From Flavobacteriales bacterium (GTDB lineage: Bacteria > Bacteroidota > Bacteroidia > Flavobacteriales > UA16), in assembly GCA_002683735.1 (NCBI GenBank), contig NYTZ01000133.1, forward strand, positions 1-5,594: a stretch of 5,594 nt of DNA, given 5' to 3'. This document shows, piece by piece, positions 1 through 5,483 of this stretch (position 1 is its first letter; the number at the start of each line of letters is the position of its first letter). The translations under genes were made by a program, and so were the position numbers. The notes beneath the pieces were generated by a model that ran no database searches, had not been told where the DNA came from, and was given only the letters and a program-made list of their open reading frames with translations.

Positions 1-158
1 CAAGCCCTGGGCTTAAGGTATTCCCCACTTCCCACAGCCGCTGCCATTAGCCCCTCCCAGCACCTCCCAACCGCAGTTGCGCGTTTGCTGCGTCCTTGAA
101 ATCTGAGGCCAGGTCCGCCTCGGAGTGTGATCCTCGAGCTGCCCGCTTCCGGGCGCAT
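1..158 (+). other. 5' flank / probable 5' UTR
   Basis: This stretch has no ATG on the plus strand and is closed in the CDS frame by TAG at 48-50. It is pyrimidine-rich from about 21 to 70. No TATA-like box is evident. A polypyrimidine tract ending in AG at 36-37 is the only recognisable processing signal. A non-ATG (TTG) extension to position 96 is open in frame but has no independent support. Confidence 0.5.
21..37 (+). promoter_or_regulatory. Candidate 3' splice acceptor (cis or spliced-leader trans-splicing)
   Basis: A C/T-rich run (ttccccacttccc) is followed directly by ACAG, with the AG at 36-37. It lies 121 bases before the first ATG, a plausible 5' UTR length. In dinoflagellates a 22-base spliced leader is joined to nuclear mRNAs at such AG sites. 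Whether this one is used cannot be told from DNA alone; pyrimidine-AG combinations are common by chance. Confidence 0.3.
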
Positions 159-3100
159 ATGTCCAAGTGGGTCGCCAAGAAGGACGATGTGGACGCCCCA
201 GTGGTCCAGAATACAAAGTTGGAGCGGGCTGAGAGACCCGCTGGAGGAGGCGCAAGAGATGCAGCGGTTGGTGACCGGCAGCGGAATCACCTTGAGGCGA
301 GGCGGCAAGCGGATCAGGCACGGCGGCAGATACGTCTTGCGGCCCAGGAAGCACGTGGCACGGCTGGCGACGCCCGCGGCCGAAAGCAGCTTGCGGTTGG
401 GGACTCAACGCTGGGCTCGGCCCCGCCGTTGGCGCCGACGGTTGAAGCGCTGCTGACCTCCGCCCGATCTGCGCAGCTCGAGGACTGGGGGGACGACCAG
501 TACTGGGCCAACGTCACGTGGGACGGCCATGTTGGCGCCGGACGTTCTGATTGGAAGCAGGACGCCTGGAACCAGGACGAGTGGCGTCAACCCAAGGATT
601 GGATGGGCTACGCCATCGCGCCGCAGGGCGAGACTAGTTGGAAGCGTCCGGAAAGTGATGGAGGTTGGAAGGTACCTGACACTTCGGATGAATGGAGTGC
701 CGCCGAAGATTGGAACGCGAGTTGGCACGAGGGGCCTGCCGATTGGGATGAGCCCACCGAGGACCCGTGGGGAGACAATGGCGGTTCGGATTGGGACGAG
801 TTCATCACCGTGCGCGACCAGATTGTGCGCGTGGACCTCAGTGGCTTAGATCTTGGCGATGCTGACCTGAAGGCCCTCATGCGGCACCTCGATGGCTTCA
901 TGCGGCGCTACGTCGAGTCCACCCATGGGGTCTACAGCCTCAACATGGACCTCTCATGCAACTCCTACATCACCGACCTGGGTGTTGCCAACCACCTCTG
1001 CTCGTTCCTCCACCGCTGGCCGATCTGCCACAGGCTTAAGCTTTACAAGAACGCGATTGGCGACCACTCAATCAAGGCGCTCAGCAGTTGGGTGGCCGAG
1101 GGCTATGCCCATGAGTTGCACCTTTCCGACCTCTCGGGGCACCTTACAGCTGACGGGGTGTTCCACCTCTTCCGCGAGATCGCCAAGAAAGGTTGTTACC
1201 CCTACCAGAATGGCACGAGGACCAGGTGCGCGCTCTGGTTGCGCCTCGAGCATAATGGTGTCGTGGGCATTGAGGACTTGATGAAGCGAGCAAGGACGCA
1301 GCTTCCCTCACTCGCGCTCTGCGTCCTCGACCGGGCAGACCTTGCGCGCATCAGGCCGGGCACCCCGAACACCATGCCGGGCGGCAAGGAGGTGCCTGCA
1401 GTGAACCTCGTGCTCTTCAGGTTGCAGGACCGCACGCAGAAGAGGAGCCGGGTAAAGGCGCGGCCTGGGATGGCCCAGGTGGACGACGAAGGGCCAAGTG
1501 TTGCAGTTGTGGCCGAGCCTGCGGTCGCGCATGCACTTGGCGGGGACATCAAGGAGCTCTGGGAGCCGCAAGTCGAGGCGAAGAAGCCCAAGGCGGCGGC
1601 GCCACCCAAGCCAAGTGTTGCAGTTGGGGCCGCGCCCACGGCTTCGGCTGCGCCTGGCGGGGACCTCCACGAGCTCTGGGAGCCGCCGGTTGAGACGAAG
1701 AAGGCCAAGACGGCGGGACAAGCCAAGAAACTCGACGCCACGCAGCTCGTCATGGGTTGCGCGTCATACCGCTCCAATCCGCGGGCGCTGGCCAGCGGCG
1801 AGCGGGGCCCCGTCGGTGGCGGACCGGCCGGGACGGCGGCGGTGGCCGCTGCGGGCTCGCGACGGGGGCAGAGGCAGCTGGACATCGGGTCGAGCGCGGC
1901 CTTCCCCTCGCTTGGCGGGAGTGGCGACCCTTGCAGTGTGGGGGGCATGTGGGGAGCGCCCCCCACGGCTGTTGCCGCTTGGGGCTCTGCCCCTCCGTCG
2001 GTCTTCACGACCCGGGCGAGACCGGAGCCCAGGCAGGCGCCCCGACTGCCGGCCCCGCCATCCAAGGATTGGCCTGCACCTGCTCCGGTGCCCAGCGAAC
2101 GGGAGGCGGCAAACCTGCCATCCGCGACGCAGCCATTGGAGGTCCAGGCGGCCCCAGTGGTCATGTCTCCAGCGCCGCTTCCTGCTCCTGTGACAGTGAG
2201 CGTTGTCGAGGCACCAGCGCCGGAGGTGTTGCGGCCAGCATCGCCTGAGGTGGTGGGCGACTTTTCAGCGCAGCCACAGGAAGATGAGTGGCGGCCGTTA
2301 TCTTTCGCAGAAAAGAACATCTTGAAGGTCCACAAAAAATTGCGCGAGATCTCGAAGATCAAAGAGGCTCACGAGGCTGGGGCCCCGCTGGAGAAGAATC
2401 AAGTTGCCAAGGTGCAGCAGCGCCCGAAGTTGGAGCAGGAGCTCGCGGGTCTCGAGGAAAGGAGTCGCGCACAGGGTGGTCGCACATTGCAGGAGCTCGA
2501 GCGCGCAGAGCGGTGGCGCCGGGACCGAGAGGAACGGGACAAGGCCGCGGTTGCCATCCAGCGGGTCTTTCGGGGCCACACGGATCGCCTCTTCGTCCGC
2601 CTACAGACGAGGAGTGCGGCCGACGAGGTCTCCGTGCAGAAAGCCGCCCGCATTGCAGCGGCCGGGTCAGACGCAGTTATGCAGGAGCCTGAGCAGGCGA
2701 TCGCCATGGAGGCCGAGGAGCAGAATCACGAAGTGGAAGATGAAGACGAAGACGAAAATATCAACGTCACTTCGGCACCTGTTGAGAAGGTTGAGCCACC
2801 GCAGTGCGACCGCTGGTGGTACAAAACGCCGGCCGGCGACGTGCACGGTCCATTCGAGACCACCCGGATGCGGCAGTGGCACGAGAATCGGTATTTCAAA
2901 CACGAGTTGCCAGTCAAATTGGATTGGTACAAAGACTTTTACCCTTTGGGCAGCCTCTATGGACAGAATTGGGCGGACGCGTTCACAACATCTCCAGCGC
3001 ATCCGCCAGTGGAGCAGCCACTTGAAGCTGGGCTCGAAGCGCTTGTGGGGTTGCAGTCACCTGTGGTTATGCCAAGCGAGGTGCAGCAGCCACAGAGCAC

Positions 3101-5420
3101 GCAGCACAAAGCGTTGCAACAGCAACCAGTGCCGCCAAAGACCAGGGAGATGCCACAGCACACGTCTATGCAGCCATGTGTTGTTGTGGAGCAGCATCCA
3201 GACAGTAGACCAGACAGTAGATCGGATTCTCATAGGAGTCCACCAGACCAGGCTTCCGTGGCCACGCTGCAGCCGTTGTCACACGGCGAGCTTCGACTTC
3301 AGCAATCCGTTGGACCACCACGGCAGCCCCCAGTACGCCCACCCCAGCAACCCCCTGTGGGGTCGCAGCCGCCGCCCAGTGCAGGCCAGCCGCAGCAGCC
3401 GCCCACCTGTCCGCCGCAGCAGCCGCCTGTGGGTCCGCCGCAGCAGCCCCCCGCTGGCCAGCAGCGACATCTTTCCGCACCGTCGCAAGCGCACTTGGCC
3501 GCGCACACCGATACACCAACACAGGCGATAGACTTGGGGCCACAGCGGAGGGTCTCCCCGTCATCGGGGCAACCGCAGCCGCACTCGGGGCCTCCGCAGC
3601 AGCCCGCAGAGCCACCGCGGCAGCCCCCCGCACGGCCGCCCCTCCTGCCGCCCGGCACCCGCCTCGCGCCGCAGCCCGCGCCCGTCCCCGAAACGGCTGT
3701 CGCGTCGCCGGAGGGCCAGCGCCCCGTGGACGCCGAAGTGCTTCGGGAGGCCGAAGTCGTCGAGGCGCCACCGCGGTCCCGATCGCCCGCCGCAAGTGTG
3801 GCCCCGACGCCAGAGGTCTCGCCGCACATCGCGCAGATGGGGCAAGAGCCTCCAGCGCAAGCAGGAGACTCTGAGGCGTCAGCATTCTCCATGTTCCTGA
3901 AACGCGCGGGCAAGACGGCCGTTCCCGAGGCAGGGCCACCCTTACCAGTGGAACCTCAGCGGCGTTGTGAACCTCCAGGATCTGTGGCCGCGATGGCCCC
4001 AGAGCCACCACCGCCGCGGCCATCGTCGCCAGGTAGTATCCGCGAGGATGGTGAGGCCCAGCCGCCTGGCGAAGTGCAGAGCGCACTGCCATTGAGCAGC
4101 GACGCAGCACAGATGCCAACGGCCTCAGCTACAATGCAAGCGTCGGCGCTGGCACCATTGGGTTTTGGCTTGCCACCTCCAGGCACCGTGACGCGGAAGG
4201 GACCTTCCGTGGATGGCAGCCACAGCACCGCTGCCGGTAACACCGGGGAGAACAGTACTGGCGGTAGCGGTAACCGCTTCTCTTCTCTGCGGGAACCGGT
4301 GCGCGAGTCCGGCAAAGAACAAGAGGTAGTGAATGAGGAGGATGAAGGTGAGCGTGTGCATGAGGTCTCGCCACTTGAGCATCGCTTCGTTGGTCTTGTG
4401 ATCGGCAAGGCTGGGGAGACCATAAAGTCTTTCAAGAAGCAGTCGGGTGCCTCCATTGAGATTGACCAGAATTTGCCAGACGGTCTGCCCCGCGCGGTCA
4501 TTTACAAGGGTACGCGGCGGCAGGTGAATGTAGCCAGGAAGCTCGTCGAGAGCATTGTACAGCGAGCCAAGGACGATGAGAAGGCAAAGAATCAGAACAC
4601 CAGTGGAGGTGGCATGGGTATCCTGGGCCGAGGCCCAGCTGGGGAGGCAAAGGGTGGTGACGATGGACGGGAGCCTCCACCATGGCGAAGGGCGAGGGTC
4701 GAGGACGAGCTGAAGAGCAGGGCAGACGTCGGAAGCTGGAAAAAGGGGAGCGACTACGAGGCTGCGAAGTGGGGCTCGCTGACGTCGGCGGATGTGACCC
4801 TTGGAAGCATGCGGCCGGCTTGGATGAAGCCAGGTGGTGCCAAGGCCAGCGAGGATGCTGCCAAAGAGGGCTCTGCGGACGACACGGTCTTAGAGGAGCA
4901 GAAGTACAGCCGAGGGCTCCTGGTCTTCGCCAGGCATAAGATCCTTCGCAGCAAGGCCTATGAGGTGCCGTTTGAAATGATGACGATGACCACAGGCCCG
5001 CGCCCCAGGGAAGCGAAGGTGGACAAGAAGAAAGTAACACCGGAAGGTGATGTGCCAGCGCCTCGGGATGATACCACGGCTCCCAGGCTCGAACTCGCGG
5101 AGCGCTCCCCCTCGCCACCGCAGTCGGAGCGGGAGGAGGCCCCCGCCTCCGCCCTCCACGAGGCGCCCGAGTCGCGAGAGGCCCACGAGGTATGCTTGCC
5201 CAAGGTGACGTTGTACGAGAGTTTGCCTGGTGACTCCAAGGACATCTTGAAGTTGAAGAAGAAACTGCGAGAGATCCAGAAGATCGAGGAGGCCCTCTCC
5301 GGCGGCGAGAAGTTGGAGCCGAACCAGCGCGAAAAGGTCTTGAAGAAAGTTGTTTATGAGGATGAGTTGAGGCAGTTGGAGGCCATTGTGCGTCCAAACG
5401 GCAGGCCTATCGACCCATGA
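159..5420 (+). CDS. Giant multidomain putative mRNP/translation-control scaffold (Trp-rich, LRR-like, IQ, GYF, KH, eIF4E-binding motif)
   Basis: This is one intron-free frame of 1753 codons ending in TGA at 5418-5420. I chose the ATG at 159 because it is the first ATG in the window, an in-frame TAG lies upstream at 48-50, and the next in-frame Met is residue 149; its context is weak (C at -3, T at +4). Seen in order: Ala/Arg-rich N-terminus, Trp-rich segment 110-212, LRR-like domain 216-425, helical motif 718-766, IQ 800-810, GYF 884-940, Pro/Gln-rich linker about 945-1380, KH 1400-1470, YxxxxL-phi motif 1583-1589, and a second helical motif 1693-1741. No signal peptide or transmembrane segment is visible, so a cytoplasmic or nuclear location is likely. 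Family knowledge links KH to RNA binding, GYF to proline-rich partners and the YxxxxL-phi motif to eIF4E. I infer an RNA-associated regulator of translation. I do not recognise a named orthologue. The frame, modules and end are secure; the function is not. Confidence 0.9.
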   Translation: MSKWVAKKDDVDAPVVQNTKLERAERPAGGGARDAAVGDRQRNHLEARRQADQARRQIRLAAQEARGTAGDARGRKQLAVGDSTLGSAPPLAPTVEALLTSARSAQLEDWGDDQYWANVTWDGHVGAGRSDWKQDAWNQDEWRQPKDWMGYAIAPQGETSWKRPESDGGWKVPDTSDEWSAAEDWNASWHEGPADWDEPTEDPWGDNGGSDWDEFITVRDQIVRVDLSGLDLGDADLKALMRHLDGFMRRYVESTHGVYSLNMDLSCNSYITDLGVANHLCSFLHRWPICHRLKLYKNAIGDHSIKALSSWVAEGYAHELHLSDLSGHLTADGVFHLFREIAKKGCYPYQNGTRTRCALWLRLEHNGVVGIEDLMKRARTQLPSLALCVLDRADLARIRPGTPNTMPGGKEVPAVNLVLFRLQDRTQKRSRVKARPGMAQVDDEGPSVAVVAEPAVAHALGGDIKELWEPQVEAKKPKAAAPPKPSVAVGAAPTASAAPGGDLHELWEPPVETKKAKTAGQAKKLDATQLVMGCASYRSNPRALASGERGPVGGGPAGTAAVAAAGSRRGQRQLDIGSSAAFPSLGGSGDPCSVGGMWGAPPTAVAAWGSAPPSVFTTRARPEPRQAPRLPAPPSKDWPAPAPVPSEREAANLPSATQPLEVQAAPVVMSPAPLPAPVTVSVVEAPAPEVLRPASPEVVGDFSAQPQEDEWRPLSFAEKNILKVHKKLREISKIKEAHEAGAPLEKNQVAKVQQRPKLEQELAGLEERSRAQGGRTLQELERAERWRRDREERDKAAVAIQRVFRGHTDRLFVRLQTRSAADEVSVQKAARIAAAGSDAVMQEPEQAIAMEAEEQNHEVEDEDEDENINVTSAPVEKVEPPQCDRWWYKTPAGDVHGPFETTRMRQWHENRYFKHELPVKLDWYKDFYPLGSLYGQNWADAFTTSPAHPPVEQPLEAGLEALVGLQSPVVMPSEVQQPQSTQHKALQQQPVPPKTREMPQHTSMQPCVVVEQHPDSRPDSRSDSHRSPPDQASVATLQPLSHGELRLQQSVGPPRQPPVRPPQQPPVGSQPPPSAGQPQQPPTCPPQQPPVGPPQQPPAGQQRHLSAPSQAHLAAHTDTPTQAIDLGPQRRVSPSSGQPQPHSGPPQQPAEPPRQPPARPPLLPPGTRLAPQPAPVPETAVASPEGQRPVDAEVLREAEVVEAPPRSRSPAASVAPTPEVSPHIAQMGQEPPAQAGDSEASAFSMFLKRAGKTAVPEAGPPLPVEPQRRCEPPGSVAAMAPEPPPPRPSSPGSIREDGEAQPPGEVQSALPLSSDAAQMPTASATMQASALAPLGFGLPPPGTVTRKGPSVDGSHSTAAGNTGENSTGGSGNRFSSLREPVRESGKEQEVVNEEDEGERVHEVSPLEHRFVGLVIGKAGETIKSFKKQSGASIEIDQNLPDGLPRAVIYKGTRRQVNVARKLVESIVQRAKDDEKAKNQNTSGGGMGILGRGPAGEAKGGDDGREPPPWRRARVEDELKSRADVGSWKKGSDYEAAKWGSLTSADVTLGSMRPAWMKPGGAKASEDAAKEGSADDTVLEEQKYSRGLLVFARHKILRSKAYEVPFEMMTMTTGPRPREAKVDKKKVTPEGDVPAPRDDTTAPRLELAERSPSPPQSEREEAPASALHEAPESREAHEVCLPKVTLYESLPGDSKDILKLKKKLREIQKIEEALSGGEKLEPNQREKVLKKVVYEDELRQLEAIVRPNGRPIDP
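486..794 (+). other. Trp/Asp-rich segment (residues 110-212)
   Basis: Fifteen tryptophans fall in 103 residues (110, 116, 121, 132, 137, 142, 148, 161, 170, 179, 185, 189, 196, 204, 212), most preceded by Asp, Glu, Ser or Ala and set in an acidic, Gly/Asp/Pro-containing background. The spacing of 4-13 residues and lack of a hydrophobic core suggest a disordered, multivalent segment rather than a fold. It may have grown from duplication of a short Asp-Trp unit, because gattgg recurs at the DNA level. The pattern resembles tryptophan-based binding tracts such as those of GW182/TNRC6 proteins, but true Gly-Trp is rare here, so the comparison is only an analogy. Confidence 0.75.
804..1433 (+). 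other. LRR-like N-terminal domain (residues about 216-425)
   Basis: The segment has the periodic hydrophobic pattern of a leucine-rich-repeat-like fold: VDLSGLDLGDADLKALM, then LNMDLSCNSYITDLGV, then LKLYKNAIGDHSIKAL, then LHLSDLSGHLTADGVFHLF, then LWLRLEHNGV (residues 359-368). Each unit pairs a short LxL strand with an Asn/Gly turn and a helix, as in ribonuclease-inhibitor-type LRRs. The last unit follows a Cys/Tyr/Pro-containing insertion. I recall the LWLRLEHN strand recurring in dinoflagellate proteins, which supports the lineage call, but I could not search. LRR folds usually bind proteins; no ligand can be named. Confidence 0.65.
1494..1727 (+). repeat. Two-copy tandem direct repeat, 117-bp unit (39 codons)
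   Basis: Copy 1 is 1494-1610 and copy 2 is 1611-1727, directly abutting and in frame (residues 446-484 and 485-523). By hand count 93 of 117 bases match without gaps. The shared protein core is PSVAV at the start, then GGD, ELWEP, VE and KK. The conserved middle (GGDxxELWEPxVExKK) is far less diverged than the Ala/Pro flanks, which suggests that this core is the functional part, perhaps a short linear motif centred on the Trp. Confidence 0.9.
2310..2456 (+). other. Caprin-like helical motif, copy 1 (residues 718-766)
   Basis: This 49-residue, highly charged helical stretch has the pattern ILKxxKKLREIxKIxEA, a Gly-containing turn, LExNQxxKV, and LExELxxLE at the end. It aligns without gaps to residues 1693-1741 of the same protein with 26 identities (hand count). 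The pattern resembles the conserved helical region of caprin proteins (KLRxLEKK...G..L..DQ...V), which mediates oligomerisation and partner binding. That match is from memory and by eye. The downstream charged helix (about 767-798) leads straight into the IQ motif, so the two may form one long helix. Confidence 0.6.
2556..2588 (+). other. IQ motif (residues 800-810)
   Basis: Residues IQRVFRGHTDR match the full consensus IQxxxRGxxxR, with I800, Q801, R805, G806 and R810 all present. They are embedded in a basic amphipathic helix that starts near A796. IQ motifs bind calmodulin or related EF-hand light chains, often at low calcium. Such a site in an RNA-binding scaffold would allow calcium-linked control, which is inference. 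Confidence 0.75.
2703..2759 (+). other. Acidic Glu/Asp patch (residues about 849-867)
   Basis: The stretch is dominated by Glu and Asp and ends in alternating EDEDEDE (residues 860-866), encoded by repeated GAA/GAC triplets at 2736-2756. It separates the IQ helix from the GYF domain. It is probably disordered; a purine-rich triplet run like this is prone to length change. Confidence 0.7.
2808..2978 (+). other. GYF domain (residues about 884-940)
   Basis: The segment matches the GYF signature GPF-x4-M-x2-W-x3-GYF, with G897 P898 F899, M904, W907 and then R911 Y912 F913. It is preceded by the first strand W886-W887-Y888 and followed by LPVK and FYPLG, as in SMY2-type members. Two departures stand out: the defining Gly of GYF is Arg (RYF), and the SMY2-type Asp after Tyr-Lys is Thr890. 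GYF domains bind proline-rich peptides, typically PPG-phi (SMY2 type) or PPGW/PPGxR (CD2BP2 type). The core aromatic residues are kept, so binding is plausible. Confidence 0.85.
3198..3221 (+). repeat. Perfect 12-bp tandem duplication (PDSR-PDSR)
   Basis: The 12-base unit ccagacagtaga occurs twice back to back and exactly, encoding PDSR twice. A diverged third unit (SDSH) follows to about 3233. Perfect identity suggests a recent slippage event. Confidence 0.9.
3315..3458 (+). repeat. In-frame 24-bp minisatellite, six copies of an 8-residue unit (PPQQPPVG)
   Basis: Six contiguous 24-base units start at 3315, 3339, 3363, 3387, 3411 and 3435. They encode PPRQPPVR, PPQQPPVG, SQPPPSAG, QPQQPPTC, PPQQPPVG and PPQQPPAG (residues 1053-1100). 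Units 2, 5 and 6 are closest to consensus; unit 3 is the most diverged. The repeat is a polyproline-type segment that SH3, WW, EVH1 or GYF domains might bind. Copy number is likely to vary between strains. Confidence 0.88.
3591..3656 (+). repeat. Outlying degenerate copies of the 8-residue Pro/Gln repeat, ending in a PPGTR motif
   Basis: PPQQPAE, PPRQPPAR and PPLLPPG (residues 1145-1166) follow one another and are recognisable relatives of the main 8-residue array about 130 bases upstream. The middle unit differs from the first unit of the main array at only one residue. The tract ends at PPG followed by Thr-Arg, a PPGxR peptide of the kind bound by CD2BP2-type GYF domains. Confidence 0.75.
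4356..4568 (+). other. KH domain, type I (residues about 1400-1470)
   Basis: The order of elements fits a complete type I KH fold. A first strand (HEVSPLEHRFVG) leads to LVIGKAGETIKSF with the GxxG loop GKAG at 1416-1419 (bases 4404-4415). Then come the second strand ASIEID, a variable loop NLPDGLPR, the third strand AVIYKG, and the C-terminal helix RRQVNVARKLVESIV. The basic residue in the loop (K1417) and the hydrophobic groove residues are retained, so single-stranded RNA or DNA binding is expected. It is the only KH copy seen; many KH proteins carry several, so partner modules may supply affinity. Confidence 0.92.
4905..4925 (+). other. Canonical eIF4E-binding motif YxxxxL-phi (residues 1583-1589)
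   Basis: Residues Y1583 S R G L L1588 V1589 match YxxxxL-phi exactly and are followed by Phe1590 and a basic stretch (ARHKILRSK), closely resembling the eIF4G, 4E-BP and 4E-T motifs, which begin Y-x-R or Y-x-K and are followed by basic residues. The motif binds the convex back of eIF4E, competing with eIF4G or tethering a repressor to the cap. The 4EHP-type YxYxxxxL variant is absent (Gln at position -2). A seven-residue pattern can occur by chance, but its context beside KH and GYF domains raises its credibility. Confidence 0.55.
5235..5381 (+). other. Caprin-like helical motif, copy 2, at the C-terminus (residues 1693-1741)
   Basis: This is the second copy of the 49-residue helical motif, and the cleaner one: DILKLKKKLREIQKIEEAL, a GGEKLEPNQREKV turn and helix, then a Glu/Leu helix ending QLE. 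The 12 residues after it end the protein. Twenty-six of 49 positions equal copy 1 without gaps, although 926 residues separate the copies. The pair could dimerise with each other or with other proteins carrying the motif. Confidence 0.65.
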
Positions 5421-5483
5421 GCCAATTTGGGCGGGAGCCGCCATGGGGCGCCCTGCCTGGCGTTGTGTGTCGGGCTGCTCGGC
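5421..5483 (+). other. 3' UTR segment before the candidate intron
   Basis: These 63 bases between the TGA and a GTAAGT donor are GC-rich and contain no further coding signal that I can support. No AATAAA polyadenylation signal is present here or further downstream, as is usual for dinoflagellate nuclear genes. Confidence 0.5.

Larger units (their letters stand above)
2990..4300 (+). other. Long Pro/Gln-rich disordered linker (residues about 945-1380)
   Basis: The linker between the GYF and KH domains is dominated by Pro, Gln, Ala, Ser and Glu, with no hydrophobic core. It holds several tandem repeats and four PPG tripeptides at residues 1164-1166, 1272-1274, 1302-1304 and 1340-1342. Base composition shifts along it: about 3060-3300 is relatively AT-rich, while 3590-3800 is strongly GC-rich. 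Its Gln-rich part (about 970-1020) resembles linkers of granule-forming RNA-binding proteins, an analogy only. Confidence 0.75.

Noticed and set aside
96..158. N-terminal extension of the CDS from a TTG at 96
   Set aside because: TTG starts are a bacterial habit. This is a eukaryotic gene, and the first ATG at 159 is a sufficient start.
1202..2362. Minus-strand open frame of 386 codons
   Set aside because: It lies opposite the main CDS in GC-rich sequence. Its product is low-complexity Ala/Gly/Ser/Thr with no domain, as expected of an antisense shadow.
3315..3458. CRISPR-like array
   Set aside because: The 24-bp units abut with no spacers, stay in frame with the CDS and encode Pro/Gln; it is a coding minisatellite.
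2404..3531. Plus-strand open frame of 375 codons in another frame
   Set aside because: It overlaps the IQ, GYF and repeat regions of the supported CDS and translates to Arg/Ser-rich sequence with no recognisable domain.
3166..4119. Minus-strand open frame of 317 codons
   Set aside because: It is Ala/Arg-rich because it is the complement of Pro/Gln codon repeats; no motif and no start context support it.
4905..4925. 4EHP-specific variant (YxYxxxxL-phi) of the cap-protein motif
   Set aside because: The residue two before Y1583 is Gln, not Tyr, so only the general eIF4E form is matched.
159..5420. Introns hidden inside the CDS
   Set aside because: The frame stays open throughout and each recognised domain is intact and uninterrupted; low-complexity stretches keep frame and coding repeats, so no internal intron is needed.
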